This document shows, in pieces, positions 8,112 to 17,752 of a DNA stretch of 52,078 bases. The notes beneath the pieces were generated by a model. That model ran no database searches, had not been told where the DNA came from, and saw only the letters and a program-made list of their open reading frames with translations. A program made the position numbers and the translations under genes. The stretch covers positions 1-52,078 of the forward strand of contig CAMUML010000029.1 of NCBI GenBank assembly GCA_947089855.1. The letters run 5' to 3'. The stretch's first letter is position 1, and each line of letters begins with the position of its first letter. This stretch comes from an uncultured Eubacterium sp. Its GTDB lineage: Bacteria > Bacillota > Clostridia > Lachnospirales > Lachnospiraceae.

Positions 8112-9351
8112 TCTGCTTCTCCTTTGCCATTGCCTTTATACGGTTAAAAAAAGCATTATAATTGGCTTCTGCCATAAAATACTTCTGATAGTGGGAATAT
8201 GCGTGCTCCCGCAGCTTCCGGTAATCATCCTCCGGCATTTTGTATATAGCGGAAATAGCCTCCCGCAGCTCAACCGCCAAAGCCTGCCCCTTTAACAAAA
8301 TGCCATTCTTATTATTTACAATTTCTGCATTGCCTCCAACTTTCCTTGCGACCACCGGTATCCCAAATGACATTGCTTCCATAATGGATACTGGTATCCC
8401 TTCCGAATCACTGCAATTTACAAAAAGGTCTACATGGCTGTTTTCATAAAAATGGTAAACCTCCCGCTGCGGCAGGTACCCCTTCCATTCGTAGCTTACC
8501 AGCGGATTCCTTTTTAGCCCCTCCGCCTGCCTCCTTATCTGGCTGCCCAGAATACCATCGCCAATATGTATCCACCGGACCGGAACTTTAATTTCTAAAA
8601 GCGCATCAATAAGCAAATCCAGCCGTTTCATTTGGTTAATAGACGAACAGCTCACAACCACAAATTCATCTGACCCCTTACTGCCCATGTCAGGCGCCCG
8701 GCGGCCGCCTAGAATACCTAGCCTAGATACTTGTATATGGGAGCCGGAACACCGCGTAAATGGGACAATCCTGCGTTCCATATCCCGTTTCCCTGCTTCG
8801 CTGATACTGAATATACCATCCAGCCCTTCCACCGTTTCCCTGCGGAACGGCTGGTAAGACTCCCCGATAAAACAGTCGTACCGGTGCGCCCTGCTTATTT
8901 TCAAACACCCCTGCTTTTGCTGCGCCAAAAAATAAGCAGGGGCAGAAAGCCAGTAGCTGTAGAGAATATCCCCTTCCCCGATGCCTGCCAGCCGGAAAAC
9001 CCGTTTTAACAGGTTTTGGTAATAATAATAAACAAATATTTCTTTCAGCATATGCCTAGGCGTTTCCTTGCTTTTTAGCAGCTTCCTGGAAAAATACAGT
9101 TCACGGGCTGTCCTATAACCACATAACCGTAAAAAAGACTTCAGAAATATCCACAATTCATACCTGGACTTCCTGGCATGGATAAGCCGGGCATTTTCCG
9201 GCACATACCTTGTAACCGATTCCCGGAAATGCCCCGACATGGAAATTAACAAAACCTCATCAAAGTGCTCCTTTGCAACCTCCAGCTCCTGCCTGCAAAA
9301 AGGCTCCCCTTCGGTATACGGATAATCCAGCGTTATTTCAACCAGCCTCAT
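8101..9351 (-). CDS. GT4 family glycosyltransferase
   Basis: GT-B glycosyltransferase of about 416 aa. The C-terminal half has the donor-binding signature NSHVDLFVNCSDSEGIPVSIMEAMSFG with the EG…E…A arrangement (E-x7-E motif) of retaining GT4 enzymes. ATG 9351 is chosen because AAAGGTGG lies seven bases upstream and MRLVEITLDYPY is a natural GT-B beginning. Longer starts to 9390 would overlap wzy more. Donor and linkage are unknown. Confidence 0.85.
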   Translation of the reverse strand: MRLVEITLDYPYTEGEPFCRQELEVAKEHFDEVLLISMSGHFRESVTRYVPENARLIHARKSRYELWIFLKSFLRLCGYRTARELYFSRKLLKSKETPRHMLKEIFVYYYYQNLLKRVFRLAGIGEGDILYSYWLSAPAYFLAQQKQGCLKISRAHRYDCFIGESYQPFRRETVEGLDGIFSISEAGKRDMERRIVPFTRCSGSHIQVSRLGILGGRRAPDMGSKGSDEFVVVSCSSINQMKRLDLLIDALLEIKVPVRWIHIGDGILGSQIRRQAEGLKRNPLVSYEWKGYLPQREVYHFYENSHVDLFVNCSDSEGIPVSIMEAMSFGIPVVARKVGGNAEIVNNKNGILLKGQALAVELREAISAIYKMPEDDYRKLREHAYSHYQKYFMAEANYNAFFNRIKAMAKEKQNEI

Positions 9352-10576
9352 AAGCCACCTTTCCCCATACTTCCTTATCTTTTGCCCCAACCATATATTC
9401 CTTGGAAAGATAAAACAAAAAAATCATGACCCAAAAAACTTTAAACTTATTAATACTGCTCGACACAATACTTGCCATAACCATACTTGGTATCAATGCA
9501 AAATAAATGCAACGGATTTTTTTTGGTATGGACACGTCAAACGCCCTCCTCCAAATACTCCATACAACCAGGAGCACCCCAGTAAAAACGGCTGCCCCAT
9601 ATTCCACTAATATTTCTACAAAAAAATTGTGCAGGTTCATTTTTACCAGGTAGATACTCTGCCCCGCACCGACACCCAATCCATACGTCCCTTTAAAATA
9701 GCCCATCCCATCACGGATCAGCGTCAGCCTATATAAATCCGATGTATAGTTTCCGCTGCCAGAAAAATGTTCAACAAACCATTGCAGCAAAACAGGGAGC
9801 ATCCCCTGTACTGCAAGCAGCCCCAACACAGACAATGCCAGAATCAGCAGGCACTTTGCAAAGGCCGCCTTTCCTTTTGCCATATAATAAAATTGGATGG
9901 CTCCATAAGCCAATGCAAAGATAATAACTGCATATAAGATCCCCCTGCTATTGGAAGACAGGATACAGATACAGGAAAAAACAATGAATAACCACCACTT
10001 GAACCCCAACTTCTTTTCAAATGCAAAAAAAGCAAGGCACATCAAAGAACAATAGACAGTTGTCGCATATTCGTTTGGGTTGGCTGAAAATGCCCTGGCA
10101 CAATCTGTATTCCACACAGATTCTGATTCTACAAAATGGATGCCCGTAACTACTTCAAACATACCCAATACGACATTTACCACAAGTACCCCAATCATGG
10201 CATGCTGGATCAAATAGAACGTTTTTCTATTGTGTATGGTGTATCCAGCAAAAAAAACAATCACTGTATTTGTTACAAGTTGCCGAAAAACAATTTTATA
10301 TTCTTCCCATGATATATTTACAATTTGGGTTTGAACCAGTGCATACAACACCCACAACATAAAAGAAACTATAAACAACCCCTTTTTCCCTTGAAAGCAC
10401 TGCCTAATCCCCCTTTTATCCTTTATCATATCTATAAAAATAGCCCCAATAGAAACTAAAGACATAATATTAACAATGTTAATACCTGCGATATATAATA
10501 CAAACCCCAATCCATTGGTAAAGATACACAAAGCAGACATCCATTCGCAAAATTTATATCTATGAACTGTCAACAT
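9338..10576 (-). CDS. wzy: Wzy-like polysaccharide polymerase / O-antigen ligase family membrane protein
   Basis: A 412-aa multispanning protein (about 10-12 segments) with a large loop near residues 240-300 (…FVEHFSGSGNYTSDLYRLTLIRDGMGYFKGTYGLGVGAG…), as in the Wzy_C/O-antigen ligase domain. The GYF…GLGVG segment in the loop is typical. In a Wzx/Wzy operon it would polymerise repeats outside the membrane. The only candidate polymerase in module A. Confidence 0.8.
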   Translation of the reverse strand: MLTVHRYKFCEWMSALCIFTNGLGFVLYIAGINIVNIMSLVSIGAIFIDMIKDKRGIRQCFQGKKGLFIVSFMLWVLYALVQTQIVNISWEEYKIVFRQLVTNTVIVFFAGYTIHNRKTFYLIQHAMIGVLVVNVVLGMFEVVTGIHFVESESVWNTDCARAFSANPNEYATTVYCSLMCLAFFAFEKKLGFKWWLFIVFSCICILSSNSRGILYAVIIFALAYGAIQFYYMAKGKAAFAKCLLILALSVLGLLAVQGMLPVLLQWFVEHFSGSGNYTSDLYRLTLIRDGMGYFKGTYGLGVGAGQSIYLVKMNLHNFFVEILVEYGAAVFTGVLLVVWSIWRRAFDVSIPKKIRCIYFALIPSMVMASIVSSSINKFKVFWVMIFLFYLSKEYMVGAKDKEVWGKVAYEAG

Positions 10577-10621
10577 TTTCCCACAACACCCGCTCCCTTA
10601 AGCTTTTCCATAAGGCCCTCC

Positions 10622-11512
10622 CTAGCTTTTACGGCGCCTGGCAGGATTCCCTACAACAACTGCCCCTTCTTCCACTGGTTTTGTAACAACTGCCCCCATA
10701 CCAACGAGCGAACGGCTTCCCACCGCTAACCGGTTTTTTACACTTGCATTCATTCCAAGGTATGCGTGGCTAAAAACCTCTACAAACCCTGCTAAAGTTA
10801 CCCCTGCCGTTATAACTGTATTTTTGTGCAGATATGCTTCATGCCCTATATGTACTAGGCTGTCAAGCTTGACATAATCCTCCAATACCGTATCCCCACA
10901 GCATCCGGCAGCTATATCACTGCCAGACCCTACTTCCACATTATCGCCAACCACTACATGCCCAAGCGAAGGGATACGTACTTTATTGCCTGCTCCATCC
11001 TCTGCCATGGTAAAGCTTGGACTGCCAATAACCGCATTCTCATTACATAGAAAGCGATTCCCTATCGTGGCATGCTTAATCACGCTTCCCGCCATAATCC
11101 TAGCATCCTCGCCAACCACTACGCCATGCCCAATCAAAGCCCCCGGCTCAATCACCGCATTTTTTCCTATCGATACCTGCTCTCCCACATAATAGCCGCC
11201 TTCCGTAAGCGTATAGCCTGCCGCCAGTTCCTGTGCCTTGATTGCCTGTTCCATACCTTGTGCAAACAGGGCATATTCATATGCTGGGTTACTAGAAAAA
11301 AGAAAGGCATTGCCCTGTTTCAAACTTTCCGGTACATCCACGCCTTCTTCCAAAAAACACAGGCAGTTTTTATGGCCATGTAAATTGGCGACAAGATATT
11401 CCACTTTCTTGGCAATATACATTGCCGTATGATCCCTTGGCCTTCCTGCGTAGGATACCCCGTTAACCGTAAAATGGCAGCCCTGGCACACCTTGCCTAC
11501 ATCAAAATCCAC
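10622..11512 (-). CDS. Left-handed beta-helix acyltransferase (LpxD/WbpD-like)
   Basis: About 296 aa with hexapeptide repeats from residue 110 on (…IGKNAVIEPGALIGHGVVVGEDARIMAGS…). Its C-terminus, GMGAVVTKPVEEGAVVVGNPAR, is typical of sugar N-/O-acyltransferases. The N-terminal region resembles the UDP-binding cap of LpxD. There is no ATG near the front. TTG 11515 and GTG 11512 lie 5 and 8 bases after AGGAGGG, and I used GTG. It sits after the oxidoreductase and dehydrogenase, as wbpD does with wbpA/B. It may acylate an amino sugar, but no PLP aminotransferase (WbpE type) is present in the window. Confidence 0.7.
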   Translation of the reverse strand: MDFDVGKVCQGCHFTVNGVSYAGRPRDHTAMYIAKKVEYLVANLHGHKNCLCFLEEGVDVPESLKQGNAFLFSSNPAYEYALFAQGMEQAIKAQELAAGYTLTEGGYYVGEQVSIGKNAVIEPGALIGHGVVVGEDARIMAGSVIKHATIGNRFLCNENAVIGSPSFTMAEDGAGNKVRIPSLGHVVVGDNVEVGSGSDIAAGCCGDTVLEDYVKLDSLVHIGHEAYLHKNTVITAGVTLAGFVEVFSHAYLGMNASVKNRLAVGSRSLVGMGAVVTKPVEEGAVVVGNPARRRKS

Positions 11513-11551
11513 CAAATCAGCCCTCCTAGCTTCCAACTGCTTTGCAACCAG

Positions 11552-12640
11552 CTATTTCATCTCTTTGCGTGTTCCAAACCGCCCTGCAAAATCCATTGTA
11601 GAGCAGCCCTCCAAAGGCAGCTTTACCGGTCGGCCCTCTACAGCCGATTTGTAGATTGCCAGTACCAGTTCCAGCGCCCGCCTGCCTGCCCAGGCATCCA
11701 CATATGGTTCCCTGCCTGACTTTATAGCATCAATTACATCCGCATACAGCGGCGTATGCCCAAAACCGTAGACGTTTGGCGGATCCTCAGCAAATTCAGC
11801 AATCACAGCGCCTGGGTCATCCAAGGCATCGGAAAACCGCCATTCTTCAATCTTGTTTACACTCTGCCCGCCTGCTTTGACCGTCCCTTTTTCCCCAAAC
11901 AAATACAATGTTTCTTCCAAGTTTTCCGGATACAGGTCTGTCGTCCCTTCAATGATTCCATAAGCGCCGTTTCTAAATTTTACTAATGCAGCCCCAAAAT
12001 CTTCTGCTTCTATATAATCATGGTTCAGCCTGTCGGTCATCCCCATAACCTCGTCTATTTCATCACCCATCATCCACCGAAGAAGGTCAATGTTATGGAT
12101 ACACTGGTTCATCAATGCCCCGCCATCTTGTTCCCAGGTTCCCCGCCAATGTGCCCTTGCATAATACTCGTAATTTCTGCACCAGCGGATATGTGCCGTC
12201 CCATAGAACATCCGCCCAAACCGCCCTTTTTCCACAGCTTCCCTTATCTTACATATTGATTTGTTAAACCGGTTCTGATGGCTGGCACAGACTTTTACAC
12301 CTTTTCCTTTTGCCTTTTGGATAATGGAATCCGCATCTGCAAGCGATAATGCAATCGGTTTTTCGATAATCAGGTTACATCCAGCTTCGATACAATCACA
12401 CGCTATTGCGGCATGTTTACCGCTTTCGGTTGCAATTGCCACCAGATCTGGCTTTTCTTTTTCCAGCATTTCGTGGTAGTCGGCGTATGGATGGACGGCG
12501 CCAAGTCCGAACTTCAACACTTTATCCTTGACCATAGGCCCATCTATATCGCATAGGCCCACAAATTCCAAATGATTTGCCTGTGCTGCAGCTATGTGGT
12601 TTGGCGAAATCCTGCCACACCCAATTAATGCATACTTCAT
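11552..12640 (-). CDS. Gfo/Idh/MocA-family sugar oxidoreductase (WbpB-like)
   Basis: A 362-aa protein. N-terminal Rossmann motif GCGRISPNH and the family signature EKPIALSLADAD near residue 100 mark an NAD(P)-dependent Gfo/Idh/MocA enzyme. The C-terminal half is the alpha/beta substrate domain with a histidine-containing segment (NQCIHNIDLLRWMMG). In nucleotide-sugar operons this family oxidises C3 of UDP-HexNAcA (WbpB) or related sugars. Placed directly after the UDP-HexNAc dehydrogenase. Start ATG has GAGGG upstream. Confidence 0.8.
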   Translation of the reverse strand: MKYALIGCGRISPNHIAAAQANHLEFVGLCDIDGPMVKDKVLKFGLGAVHPYADYHEMLEKEKPDLVAIATESGKHAAIACDCIEAGCNLIIEKPIALSLADADSIIQKAKGKGVKVCASHQNRFNKSICKIREAVEKGRFGRMFYGTAHIRWCRNYEYYARAHWRGTWEQDGGALMNQCIHNIDLLRWMMGDEIDEVMGMTDRLNHDYIEAEDFGAALVKFRNGAYGIIEGTTDLYPENLEETLYLFGEKGTVKAGGQSVNKIEEWRFSDALDDPGAVIAEFAEDPPNVYGFGHTPLYADVIDAIKSGREPYVDAWAGRRALELVLAIYKSAVEGRPVKLPLEGCSTMDFAGRFGTRKEMK

Positions 12641-12699
12641 TTATTTACCCTCTATGGTATTTTTAACTCGATAAATTTGCCCTGCTTTCAACTTTTTCC

Positions 12700-14028
12700 T
12701 TACAGCACTTCTATATTGCCGCATCCTTTCATACCGCCCATAACATTTTTCGTATCAAAAATAGCTTTAGCATATTTTTGTACCATACTATAATCCACAT
12801 TATGGTGCGCTGCTGTCACCATCACAAGGTCAAAGCCTGCCACAACTTCTGGCGTAAGCATAGGAAGGCCTTTACCGCTTAATCCATACATATTTTCAAA
12901 TACAGGCACATACGGGTCATAATATTCCACATCCGCGCCTACTTTACGCAATTCCTTCATCACACGGATTGCAGGGGACTCCCGGCAATCATCAATATCG
13001 TTTTTATAAGAAATGCCAAGCAGCAGCACCTTTGCCCCATTCATTGCTTTCTTTTGGCGGTTTAAGATATGCATTGCACGTTCCACACAATACGCTGGCT
13101 GGCTATCGTTAATCACCATTGAATTTTCAATCAAGGTAGTATGGAAGCCGTATTCCCGCGCTTTCCAGGCCAGATAATATGGATCCAGCGGAATGCAATG
13201 CCCGCCAAGCCCTGGCCCTGGATAAAACGGCTGGAATCCATAAGGTTTTGTTTTGGCCGCTTCAATTACCTCCCAGACCGAAATCCCCATTGCATTGCAA
13301 AGGCGGCCCATTTCATTAATCAGGCCGATATTTACGTTGCGGTACGTATTTTCCAGTATCTTCTCCATTTCTGCTACCGCAGGGGAAGAAACGGTAAATA
13401 CCTCCCCTTCCAATACTGCCTGGTACATAGCGCTGATAGCTTCTGCCCCATCTTTACTGCAAGCGCCAACGACCTTTGGTGTATTTTTCGTCTTATAGAT
13501 CAGGTTCCCTGGATCCACACGTTCTGGGCTAAATCCGAGATAAAAATCTTTGCCGCAAGTTAAACCAGAACCTTCTTCCAAAATAGGCTTGATTAATTCT
13601 TCTGTTGTACCCGGATATGTAGTTGACTCTAGCACCACCATTGTTTGCGGTTTTAAATATTCCGCAACTGCCTTTGCCGAATCCCTAACATAACGGATGT
13701 CTGGTTCCTGATGGATGTCCAATGGCGTAGGGACACAAATAGCAATAAAATCTACCTCTTTGATAAAAGAGAAATCATCCGTGGCTGATAACCTGCCACA
13801 TTTGACAAGCTCCGACAAATCAGCATCTACTACATCCCCAATATAGTTATGTCCCTTGTTTACCATTGCTACCTTTGTAGGCTGAACATCAAATCCCACT
13901 GTCCGAAACCCTGCTTTTGCTTTTTCCACTGCAAGCGGCAAGCCAACATAGCCAAGCCCGACGACACCCGCTACAATCTCCCTGTCCTTGATTTTTTGTA
14001 ATAATTGCTCTTTCAACTTTCTCTCCAT
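12700..14028 (-). CDS. UDP-N-acetyl-hexosamine 6-dehydrogenase (WbpA/WecC family)
   Basis: A 442-aa nucleotide-sugar dehydrogenase. N-terminal NAD-binding GLGYVGLPLAVEKAK; the PTPLDIHQEPD and STTYPGTT motifs; the catalytic-cysteine segment PGPGLGGHCIPLDPYYL; and the UDP-binding C-domain (LLGISYKNDIDDCRESPA). It oxidises the C6 hydroxyl of UDP-GlcNAc or UDP-ManNAc to the uronic acid with 2 NAD+. Which epimer is used cannot be read from sequence, and no WecB-type 2-epimerase is in the window. Cytoplasmic. Confidence 0.88.
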   Translation of the reverse strand: MERKLKEQLLQKIKDREIVAGVVGLGYVGLPLAVEKAKAGFRTVGFDVQPTKVAMVNKGHNYIGDVVDADLSELVKCGRLSATDDFSFIKEVDFIAICVPTPLDIHQEPDIRYVRDSAKAVAEYLKPQTMVVLESTTYPGTTEELIKPILEEGSGLTCGKDFYLGFSPERVDPGNLIYKTKNTPKVVGACSKDGAEAISAMYQAVLEGEVFTVSSPAVAEMEKILENTYRNVNIGLINEMGRLCNAMGISVWEVIEAAKTKPYGFQPFYPGPGLGGHCIPLDPYYLAWKAREYGFHTTLIENSMVINDSQPAYCVERAMHILNRQKKAMNGAKVLLLGISYKNDIDDCRESPAIRVMKELRKVGADVEYYDPYVPVFENMYGLSGKGLPMLTPEVVAGFDLVMVTAAHHNVDYSMVQKYAKAIFDTKNVMGGMKGCGNIEVL

Positions 14029-14090
14029 TTTTTAGCTTTGCCTGTTCCAAACCTACCTGTTATACCGTATTATGCCAGTATACTGTTACT

Positions 14091-15227
14091 TTAGTTCAGA
14101 TAGCGCCTTGCCAGCTTCCGGTAATCCAGCTTTTCTTCTGCACATATACGGCCCCTCTTTTTATAGCGCTCCAGATATTTTGCATCTTTGGAAACTTGCC
14201 GGAAAATACGCTCCAGTTTCTGCTGGCTGTCTGCATAAATGACTGCCTTTCCATACATTTCTTTATAAGATGGGGTCGGGGCAACGACCTCGGCGCACCC
14301 ACAGCATAATGCAATCTGTGAAGTTGCCGACTGGCTTCCTGGCTGTAAATACAAATCCGTAGCATTTAGTATATCAATAATATCCTGTCCGGATTTCCAG
14401 CCCAAAAAATGTACCCGCCCCTCTTTTTTGATCAAAGGCACCAGCTCTTTTTTCTGATCTTTTGGTATACTGCCAAATATCAGTAAATGCATATTGGAAC
14501 TGGACGCTGCAATAAACGCCCGGATAAGCTGTGCAGTTTTCTTTTCTTTGGATAGCTTCCCTGAATGGGAAAAAAGAAGTGTATCCGGCGGAAGGTGCAG
14601 CCTGCCTATATACTTTTTACGTTGTTTTTCTTGCTCCTTTCTATCTTGCAGGATTCCGCCAAGCGGGTAAAATTCCAGCAAGCTATCCGGCAGATGGTAC
14701 ATTTGTTTTAAATAATCTTTTGCCCCTTTAGAAAGGTACAACACTTTGCTGATATAGGGGATTGCTTTTCGGACATAACAGCCGTGTATATATTTGTATG
14801 CAAATTTTGCAAGCGGTGTCTTTGCCGTATTTGTAAAATCAGCATGGGAATCCACATAAAACGGTATACCATATTCCTTTACATAATCTGCCACAGCTAA
14901 TAGCCCATACCCGCACAATCCATGATACATAATCGTATCTGGCCGGATTTCTACCAGTATATTTTTCAGATTCCGAACCTTTTGTATTCGGACGGAGATA
15001 AATTCATGAAAAACAGTTTCATATTCCACCCGGATTAACCGCATCCCATTTTCCAATATCCGGTCTTGGGCTTCCGTGCGTACCAGGCTGCCATTTTTAT
15101 ATTGGTAAGTGTCCGTAATAAAAACAACCTCATGCCCATCTTTTATATTCATATCAGGAAGGATATTATCCTGATAAGCCATTCCCTCTGTATAGTGGCT
15201 TGCCAGCCCGATGTGTAATACACGCAT
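14091..15227 (-). CDS. GT4 family glycosyltransferase
   Basis: A 378-aa GT-B protein. It begins MRVLHIGLASHYTEGMAYQD and has the donor-site region LLFSHSGKLSKEKKT and NATDLYLQPGSQSATSQIAL late in the chain. The usual E-x7-E is weak here (GSQSATSQIALCCGC), as in a subgroup of capsule GT4 enzymes. Start ATG is preceded by AAAGGAAGGTGCATGA. Substrate unknown. Confidence 0.75.
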   Translation of the reverse strand: MRVLHIGLASHYTEGMAYQDNILPDMNIKDGHEVVFITDTYQYKNGSLVRTEAQDRILENGMRLIRVEYETVFHEFISVRIQKVRNLKNILVEIRPDTIMYHGLCGYGLLAVADYVKEYGIPFYVDSHADFTNTAKTPLAKFAYKYIHGCYVRKAIPYISKVLYLSKGAKDYLKQMYHLPDSLLEFYPLGGILQDRKEQEKQRKKYIGRLHLPPDTLLFSHSGKLSKEKKTAQLIRAFIAASSSNMHLLIFGSIPKDQKKELVPLIKKEGRVHFLGWKSGQDIIDILNATDLYLQPGSQSATSQIALCCGCAEVVAPTPSYKEMYGKAVIYADSQQKLERIFRQVSKDAKYLERYKKRGRICAEEKLDYRKLARRYLN

Positions 15228-15248
15228 TCATGCACCTTCCTTTTTCAA

Positions 15249-16433
15249 TCATCCATTTGTTCCTAGATCTTCATATAACGCCAGATAACTGCCCATTGCC
15301 TCCTTAACATCTACTGCCGCACCCTGCATTTTTACGCCACAGGCATTTTTCACAGCTTTTGCAAGCCCCCGCACATCATGCTTCTTAACGGTTATGCCAA
15401 ATAGGCAAGCCCCTTCTGCACTGCCTCCGGTTTGGTAAGTAACCACCGGTGTCCCGCAGGCAATAGCCTCTATATTTGTGGTCGGATAATTATCTTCCAG
15501 CGTCGGGTTCACATATACATCCGCCAATGTATACCATGCTGCTAGTTCCTTAGCGCTGTCCAACCTTTCCAGGCCAAGGATGCCCACGGGCAATTTCTTT
15601 ATCTGCCGTTTTGATAAACCAATCAAAACGATCTGCCAGCCTTCACCCAATGCTCCAGCTAGCGCAATAAAGCTGTCTAGGCCCTTTCTTCCATCCCAAA
15701 CTGCAGCAACCCCTAAAATTACTTTTTTACCATTTAAATAAAATTTGCTCCGTAAATTGCTGCTTGTTGGCCGAAAAACGGAAGTGTCTACCCCATTATG
15801 GATCACAACCGTCTGATAACTACGCAAATACGACTGTTTGGCCAGCTTTGCAAGCCAATGCGAAGGCGATACCAATAAAAGCCCATCTATTCCGCTAAAC
15901 AGCCGCTTCTTTGCAATATAATTCCTGTTGGAACAATCCATCAGCCAGCTTTTGGGATATTCTGACCTCTGCGGACAGCAAAAACACCCGTCTTTCCATC
16001 TGCGGCACCCTATATAATCAAAATAAGCACAATGCCCCGTCATCGGCCAGCAATCGTGCAGTGTCCATATCACTTTTTTGCCACAGTCGCGTAAATAGCC
16101 AAACAATAAGCCAATATGGATATAATATCCATGCAGGTTATGAAGGTGGATAACATCCGGGTTATATTGTTTTATCCATTGAATCAATCTGCTTGTCGCA
16201 TTCCTGCTTCCAAACCCCGACTGGTCAAATAGCCTGGCTTTAACCGCATGGACAGCCACATCCATTTTCCCGCCAATTGGAACCGCATATTTTTGGAACT
16301 GTTTTGGCACTTTCCCTCTCCCATATGCGATTTTCACTTCATGCCCCTGCTGTTCCAATGCTGCAGCAAGGTTTGCACAGATCCTCCCTGTGCTTAGAAT
16401 ACCGCATACAGAATTGATCAATAAGATCTTCAT
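15249..16433 (-). CDS. GT4 family glycosyltransferase (WcaC/WbpJ-like)
   Basis: A 394-aa protein. N-terminal …RICANLAAALEQQGHEVKIAYGR and VIHLHNLHGYYIH, and a Cys-rich HDCWPMTGHCAYFDYIGC segment that is characteristic of a well-known capsule GT4 subgroup. C-terminal …VYVNPTLEDNYPTTNIEAIACGTPVV carries the ED…E donor-binding motif. ATG overlaps the previous stop as ATGA. Confidence 0.85.
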   Translation of the reverse strand: MKILLINSVCGILSTGRICANLAAALEQQGHEVKIAYGRGKVPKQFQKYAVPIGGKMDVAVHAVKARLFDQSGFGSRNATSRLIQWIKQYNPDVIHLHNLHGYYIHIGLLFGYLRDCGKKVIWTLHDCWPMTGHCAYFDYIGCRRWKDGCFCCPQRSEYPKSWLMDCSNRNYIAKKRLFSGIDGLLLVSPSHWLAKLAKQSYLRSYQTVVIHNGVDTSVFRPTSSNLRSKFYLNGKKVILGVAAVWDGRKGLDSFIALAGALGEGWQIVLIGLSKRQIKKLPVGILGLERLDSAKELAAWYTLADVYVNPTLEDNYPTTNIEAIACGTPVVTYQTGGSAEGACLFGITVKKHDVRGLAKAVKNACGVKMQGAAVDVKEAMGSYLALYEDLGTNG

Positions 16434-17743
16434 TTTACCGGCCTTTTCCTATATCTGGTTTTATAATTTTTTCTAGAAAGCGCGGATGCAATATATCCAT
16501 CCATCTCATCCATCAGCTGCCCTTTCCGAAAATGCCCTTTATAATACTTCCTGCTGTTGTTTTGCATCGTTTCTAACACAGTGCCACGGCCTGCATCCAT
16601 CAGCCCCTGGATCCCTTGCGCCAAAGCCCGGCTGTCGCCAATATCCACGCAGATGCCGCACGCCGCTTCCCGGACGACCCGCTGCGCCTCGCCTTTTGCC
16701 GCAGCAATCACAGGCATCCCGCATGCCAGATAAGACTGGAGCTTTGCAGGGATTGTCTTTTCAAACAGCGCATTGTCCATAAAGGACAAAAATGCAGCGT
16801 CGCAGCAGGCCAGCAGTTTTGGCACCACCTCCGCTGGCTGTCGCGGGATCAGGATAAACATTTCCTCCACGCCCCTTCGTTTTATATCTGCTTCCAGCTG
16901 CCTTTGGCACCTGCCGCTGCCAATTAAGATAAACCGCACCGCTTTGTTTTTTAGTAGCCTAGCCGCCTCCGGCAGAATGGAAAGCCCCTGCGCCGCACCG
17001 ATATTCCCTGTAAATGCAATACGGAAATATGCACTGGAAGGGATTTTATGGACTGGCGATGACTTAGCCGCGCAACGCCGGACATCCGCTTCCGTAAACG
17101 GCTGGTAAAAATCCTCTGCATACTGCGGCCAATAGTGGACTTTCCGCTTTGGCACCGGTACGTTCCGATTTACGACCGCATCTACAAAACTTGGGCTGGT
17201 AGCAAAAATCCGGTCTGCATTTTTATAAATATAGTCCACTATTTTCCCTATCAACCAAAGTACGGCCCTATTTTGAATACCCGCCACCGATTCCACGGTT
17301 TCCGGCCAAAGGTCTTGAACATATAACAAATGCGGTACCCGGTGCTTCTTACTGTACCAGCACCCCACCAAAGCCTGCGTCATTGGGGACACTTCAAACG
17401 TAAATACCAAGTCAGCCTTTATCCCGCCCGCCAGGTTCCAGAAAAACCCCGCCAGCACAAAAGAAGCATAATTGGCCGCCAGCCCAGCCGGGCTGCTGCC
17501 CCTGGGCAGTATCGGAATCCGGATGACCTCCACGCCGTTCCACCACTCCCGCCGCCTGCGCCGGTAGCCGTAGCCATCAAAAAATACCCCCTGCGGGTAG
17601 TTTGGGATGCCAGTCAACACCGTAACCCGGTACCCACGCTTTACCCACTCCTTTGCCATATCGTTAATGCGGAAACTTTCCGGGTAAAAGTATTGGGAAA
17701 TAATAAGAATATGCCTGCCCGCAGGCGGTTTTGCTTTTCTCAA
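16430..17743 (-). CDS. GT4 family glycosyltransferase (WcaI-like)
   Basis: A 437-aa protein. It opens HILIISQYFYPESFRINDMA followed by GYRVTVLTGIPNYPQG, the classic beginning of WcaI-like fucosyl/hexosyl transferases. The C-terminal half has FTGNIGAAQGLSILPEAA and a donor-site region. Best start is TTG 17743, five bases after GGAGGCAGGG. First glycosyltransferase after the co-polymerase gene. No priming sugar-1-phosphate transferase is seen in the operon. Confidence 0.82.
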   Translation of the reverse strand: MRKAKPPAGRHILIISQYFYPESFRINDMAKEWVKRGYRVTVLTGIPNYPQGVFFDGYGYRRRRREWWNGVEVIRIPILPRGSSPAGLAANYASFVLAGFFWNLAGGIKADLVFTFEVSPMTQALVGCWYSKKHRVPHLLYVQDLWPETVESVAGIQNRAVLWLIGKIVDYIYKNADRIFATSPSFVDAVVNRNVPVPKRKVHYWPQYAEDFYQPFTEADVRRCAAKSSPVHKIPSSAYFRIAFTGNIGAAQGLSILPEAARLLKNKAVRFILIGSGRCQRQLEADIKRRGVEEMFILIPRQPAEVVPKLLACCDAAFLSFMDNALFEKTIPAKLQSYLACGMPVIAAAKGEAQRVVREAACGICVDIGDSRALAQGIQGLMDAGRGTVLETMQNNSRKYYKGHFRKGQLMDEMDGYIASALSRKNYKTRYRKRPVK

Positions 17744-17752
17744 CCCTGCCTC